Positions 61,262 to 64,000 of a stretch of 64,000 bases of DNA are shown here, piece after piece. The notes under the pieces are model-generated. The model did not search any database. It was not told the origin of the DNA and saw only the letters and a program-made list of their open reading frames with translations. A program made the position numbers and the translations under genes. How positions within the stretch are numbered: the stretch's first letter is position 1; each line of letters begins with the position of its first letter. Source of the stretch: Magallana angulata. Its lineage: Eukaryota; Mollusca; Bivalvia; Ostreida; Ostreidae. The stretch lies in contig NC_069113.1 in the NCBI RefSeq assembly GCF_025612915.1, forward strand, positions 13,959,501 through 14,023,500, given 5' to 3'.

Positions 61262-61509
61262 GTAAGTTTGCATGCATCCGAGGCTCTGACTGACGAGTTT
61301 TCAAATATTCAACTCGAATTTCCTTTATCAGTTTTATGAATGAATTTATGAATGGGATCATTATATAGTTGTATGCATGGTTAATAAGAAAAGATAAATA
61401 AATAAGTAAATTTTTCTTATGATTATGCTTTCAGGCATAATTTCCTCATTTTTCAATTATTTTACCATGTTGTTTATCATGTAGCTCTCATGACATTCTT
61501 CCATTTTAG

Positions 61510-63967
61510 ATGGTTAGAACAGAAACTGGACCTGTTAAAAGGTTGCCAAGGCATCTGAGAAATGAGGATATTCCTTCACACACATTTACTCCCAGGACTT
61601 ATCAGGTGACTATACCAGAGACTTTTACTAATTGGGGGGAATTAAAAGCAAAAAGTTACATGACTGTTAGATAAGTTAGTCCAAAACTAGCACAATTTTT
61701 GTGTGCTGTTATTTGCAATTTTTGAACTATGAGAGGCACTGTAGCTCCCAGGACATCCATCAAGTTTTTTTTTCAGATTGGGAGCTACAGACCTGCAGGT
61801 AATCAAATTGACTGCTGAAGTTGTAGGTGGGATTTCCTGTCTTCAGTTTTTGGGATTGGTTAATAGAACCACTTCAAATTAGAAAAATAAATTGGAAAAT
61901 ATATTTACAAGACATCTTAACTTTTTAATAGAAAATTATCATGATAATGCATAACTCCTTTTGGTGTTGCAGGTGGAACTTCTTGATGCTGCTCTGCAGA
62001 GGAACACCATAGTCTGCCTGGGAACCAGTGGGGGAAATACCTTCATTTCGGTGATGCTTCTGAAGGAGTTTTCCACTGAGCTCAGAAAACAGCTGCAATG
62101 TGGGGGAAAGAGAAGTGTTGTATGCTTAAATTCAGGTACGATTCAATTTTAGAAGGAAAAATTATTCAACTTTCCAATGTATTGTATATCTTCATGTTTA
62201 ATTTTTGGATATGAGTGTTAATGTAAAGATTTTTTTTTAAATAGATGAAAGCATTCAAGAGATTTCCCAAGTCATTAAACATCACAGTGATCTTAATGTT
62301 ATGCCCATATACGAACTATCTGAGGATGAATCAAAATTAAATTCAATGCTCAATGACCATCAAATACTGGTGACCAAACCATCAGTGTTCAATGACATAC
62401 TGCTGAAAAAGTTCTTACTCCCAGTCCAAATTAATCTAGTCATCTTAGAAAACTGTCACCTGATTCTTCAGGAAGAACATCCTTACCAAAGCATCATAAA
62501 TATCATCCACAACAGTGTTCCTAGGGAAGCAGCTGCTAGGATTCTAGGCTTGACATCCTCCTTTATAAGTCAGAAATGTCATGATCCAGGAGAACTAGAA
62601 AACATCATTAGGTCACTGGAGAATCACCTTAGTGCCAGAGCAGAGACAGCTACCCTTGTCATTGCAGAGAGATATGGAATACGTCCAAAGGAATATCTTA
62701 AATTTTGTGATAATTATGAAGATGTAACAGGTACTCTCACACTGCTGGATGATGTATTGAGCAGTGCTCTGGAATTTCTGAATGAATGCAACATGGAAGA
62801 TGAAGAGGATGATGACCGAGATCCAAAGGAAATTCCAATCTTTGTCTTCTCCGAATGTCTTAATATTCTGTACATTTTAGGCCCATGGTGTGCCTCTTGT
62901 ATTGCAAACATGTTCATCAATCAAATAGAAAAAGTGGATAAGCATGAAACAATACCAGTGCATAAGAAGTTCCTGAAATATTGTTTAACTCAGTTACGGA
63001 TTGTTACCACTCTGTTTGAGCTAAACTTTACACCTAATTATGATGTAGAAGAACTGCTGCAGTATTCCACACCAAGAGTTTACGAACTGATCAATCATCT
63101 GCGTAAATACAAGCCAGAGTATGATTTTATGATTGTGAGTAGTGGGGGAGACATGGACGGGTTTATGGGGGAGGAGGATAGAGATAGTCAGAACGGGGAT
63201 AGTGATGGGGACGAATCCGAAATGTCGGATGACTCTGTGGTCATGTCAGATGAGGAGACATCAGACAGAGCATACAAAGGCAATGTTCTTCACATAGCTG
63301 TGAAAAGGGAGCCAGACAATGGGACCCTGCAAAAGACCTTGGACCCATTGAATTCAGACAGTGAAAAATACCTGTGTGGGATAGTGTTTGTGGAACATAG
63401 ATATGTAGCTCTAGCCATTAATAAATTCCTCGAAGAAGTGTGTTCATGGGATGAAAATCTGTGCTTTGTTAAGAGCCAGCATTTAACTGGACAAGGACTG
63501 AAGGATGGGAAATCCAAGAAAGGGAATTGGAAGAAGCAAGAGGATGTGTTGAGGAAATTCAGACTACAGGACCTTAACTTGTTAGTCTCCACAACTGTGT
63601 TGGAGGATGGTATAGATGTCCCTAAATGTAACCTCATAGTCAAGTTTGATCCTCCCAGAAGTTACAAGTCTTACAGCCAATCAAAGGTAAAGAAACCCTC
63701 CCAAATTAGCTTTTGTACAATGAAAACTCCTGATGCACTTAAATAATTAACATACATACCATACAGTTCTTATTTGATCCTATTACATGCATTTTCAATG
63801 ATGCTACTGGGATGACTGAATTTGTATTTATAAGTGTAGTCAGTGCAAAGCTTGCTTCTTTCCAGGGTCGTGCTAGAGCCAGAGACTCTGAGTATGTGAT
63901 TCTGGTAGAAGAAAACAAGAAGGAGATGTTCATGCAGGATTACAATGTGTTCAAAGGAATAGAGGAT
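61510..63967 (+). CDS. DICER1: Dicer, N-terminal helicase part (runs off window)
   Basis: Coding exons 61510-61605, 61973-62135, 62245-63686 and 63866-63967 give the first 601 residues; the donor after 63967 shows the gene continues. Start: ATG directly after the acceptor TTTTAG. Order: TPRTYQVELLDAALQRNTIV (motif Q region), motif I position 49-56 reading GTSGGNTF where human Dicer has NTGSGKTF, motif II position 155-158 reading ENCH where human has DECH, LGLTSS (motif III), the Hel2i insert with LGPWCA, an acidic linker (about 285-330), then KQEEDVLRKF-like sequence, LVSTTVLEDGIDVPKCNL (motif V) and YSQSKGRARA (motif VI). PAZ and RNase III domains lie outside. Dicer cuts double-stranded RNA and pre-miRNA in the cytoplasm. 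ATP hydrolysis by this copy looks doubtful. Head-to-head with ALKBH6. Confidence 0.95.
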
Positions 63968-64000
63968 GTAAGTGACCTAAAGAAATGCAGTGTAATGAAT

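Noticed and set aside
60997-61293. 98-codon open frame between ALKBH6 and Dicer
   Set aside because: No known domain, and it crosses the inferred Dicer 5'UTR donor at 61261; more likely untranslated leader and intron.

Overview
The window looks like nuclear DNA of a bivalve mollusc, most likely an oyster-type genome. It is AT-rich, its genes carry many small introns, and animal orthologs (Dicer, ALKBH6, PLD3/4, consortin) are interleaved with dense small hairpin transposons, tandem-repeat-cored elements and one Ty3/Gypsy element. The species call is inference; no rRNA or mitochondrial marker is present. Gene models were built by eye from reading frames, GT-AG junctions and remembered family sequences; no alignment was run.

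Left part (about 1-42 kb): a tandem array of one seven-transmembrane receptor gene family, all on the minus strand. Four copies have a complete two-exon structure (1445-3639, 19169-20796, 30985-32779, 39595-41647) and one is a pseudogene (about 16955-18565). Each intact copy has a single phase-2 intron just before the codon of the second extracellular-loop cysteine, an N-terminus with three N-glycosylation sequons spaced exactly 8 residues apart, and a C-terminus ending T-x-hydrophobic. Non-coding blocks repeat beside several copies, so the duplication unit is larger than the gene. The array is interrupted by a young LTR retrotransposon (8302-13424), tandem-repeat elements (6098-8027, 22430-23204), and a HARBI1-like DDE nuclease gene (24294-28204) whose first exon is split by a 125-bp perfect hairpin with a 9-bp target duplication.

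Middle (42-47 kb): no gene recognised. It holds three different long hairpins side by side, a degraded tRNA-like sequence and a degenerate MITE.

Right part (47-64 kb): four conserved single-copy type genes. A PLD3/PLD4-type 5' exonuclease (minus) is head-to-head with a consortin homolog (plus). Consortin is tail-to-tail with ALKBH6 (minus). ALKBH6 is head-to-head with Dicer (plus, runs off the window), the start codon of ALKBH6 being under 300 bp from the inferred 5'UTR splice donor of Dicer. The most notable points are that this Dicer has substituted Walker A and DECH-box residues while keeping helicase motifs V and VI, and that a hairpin MITE inserted exactly at the ALKBH6 exon-1 splice donor, which the target duplication copied rather than destroyed.
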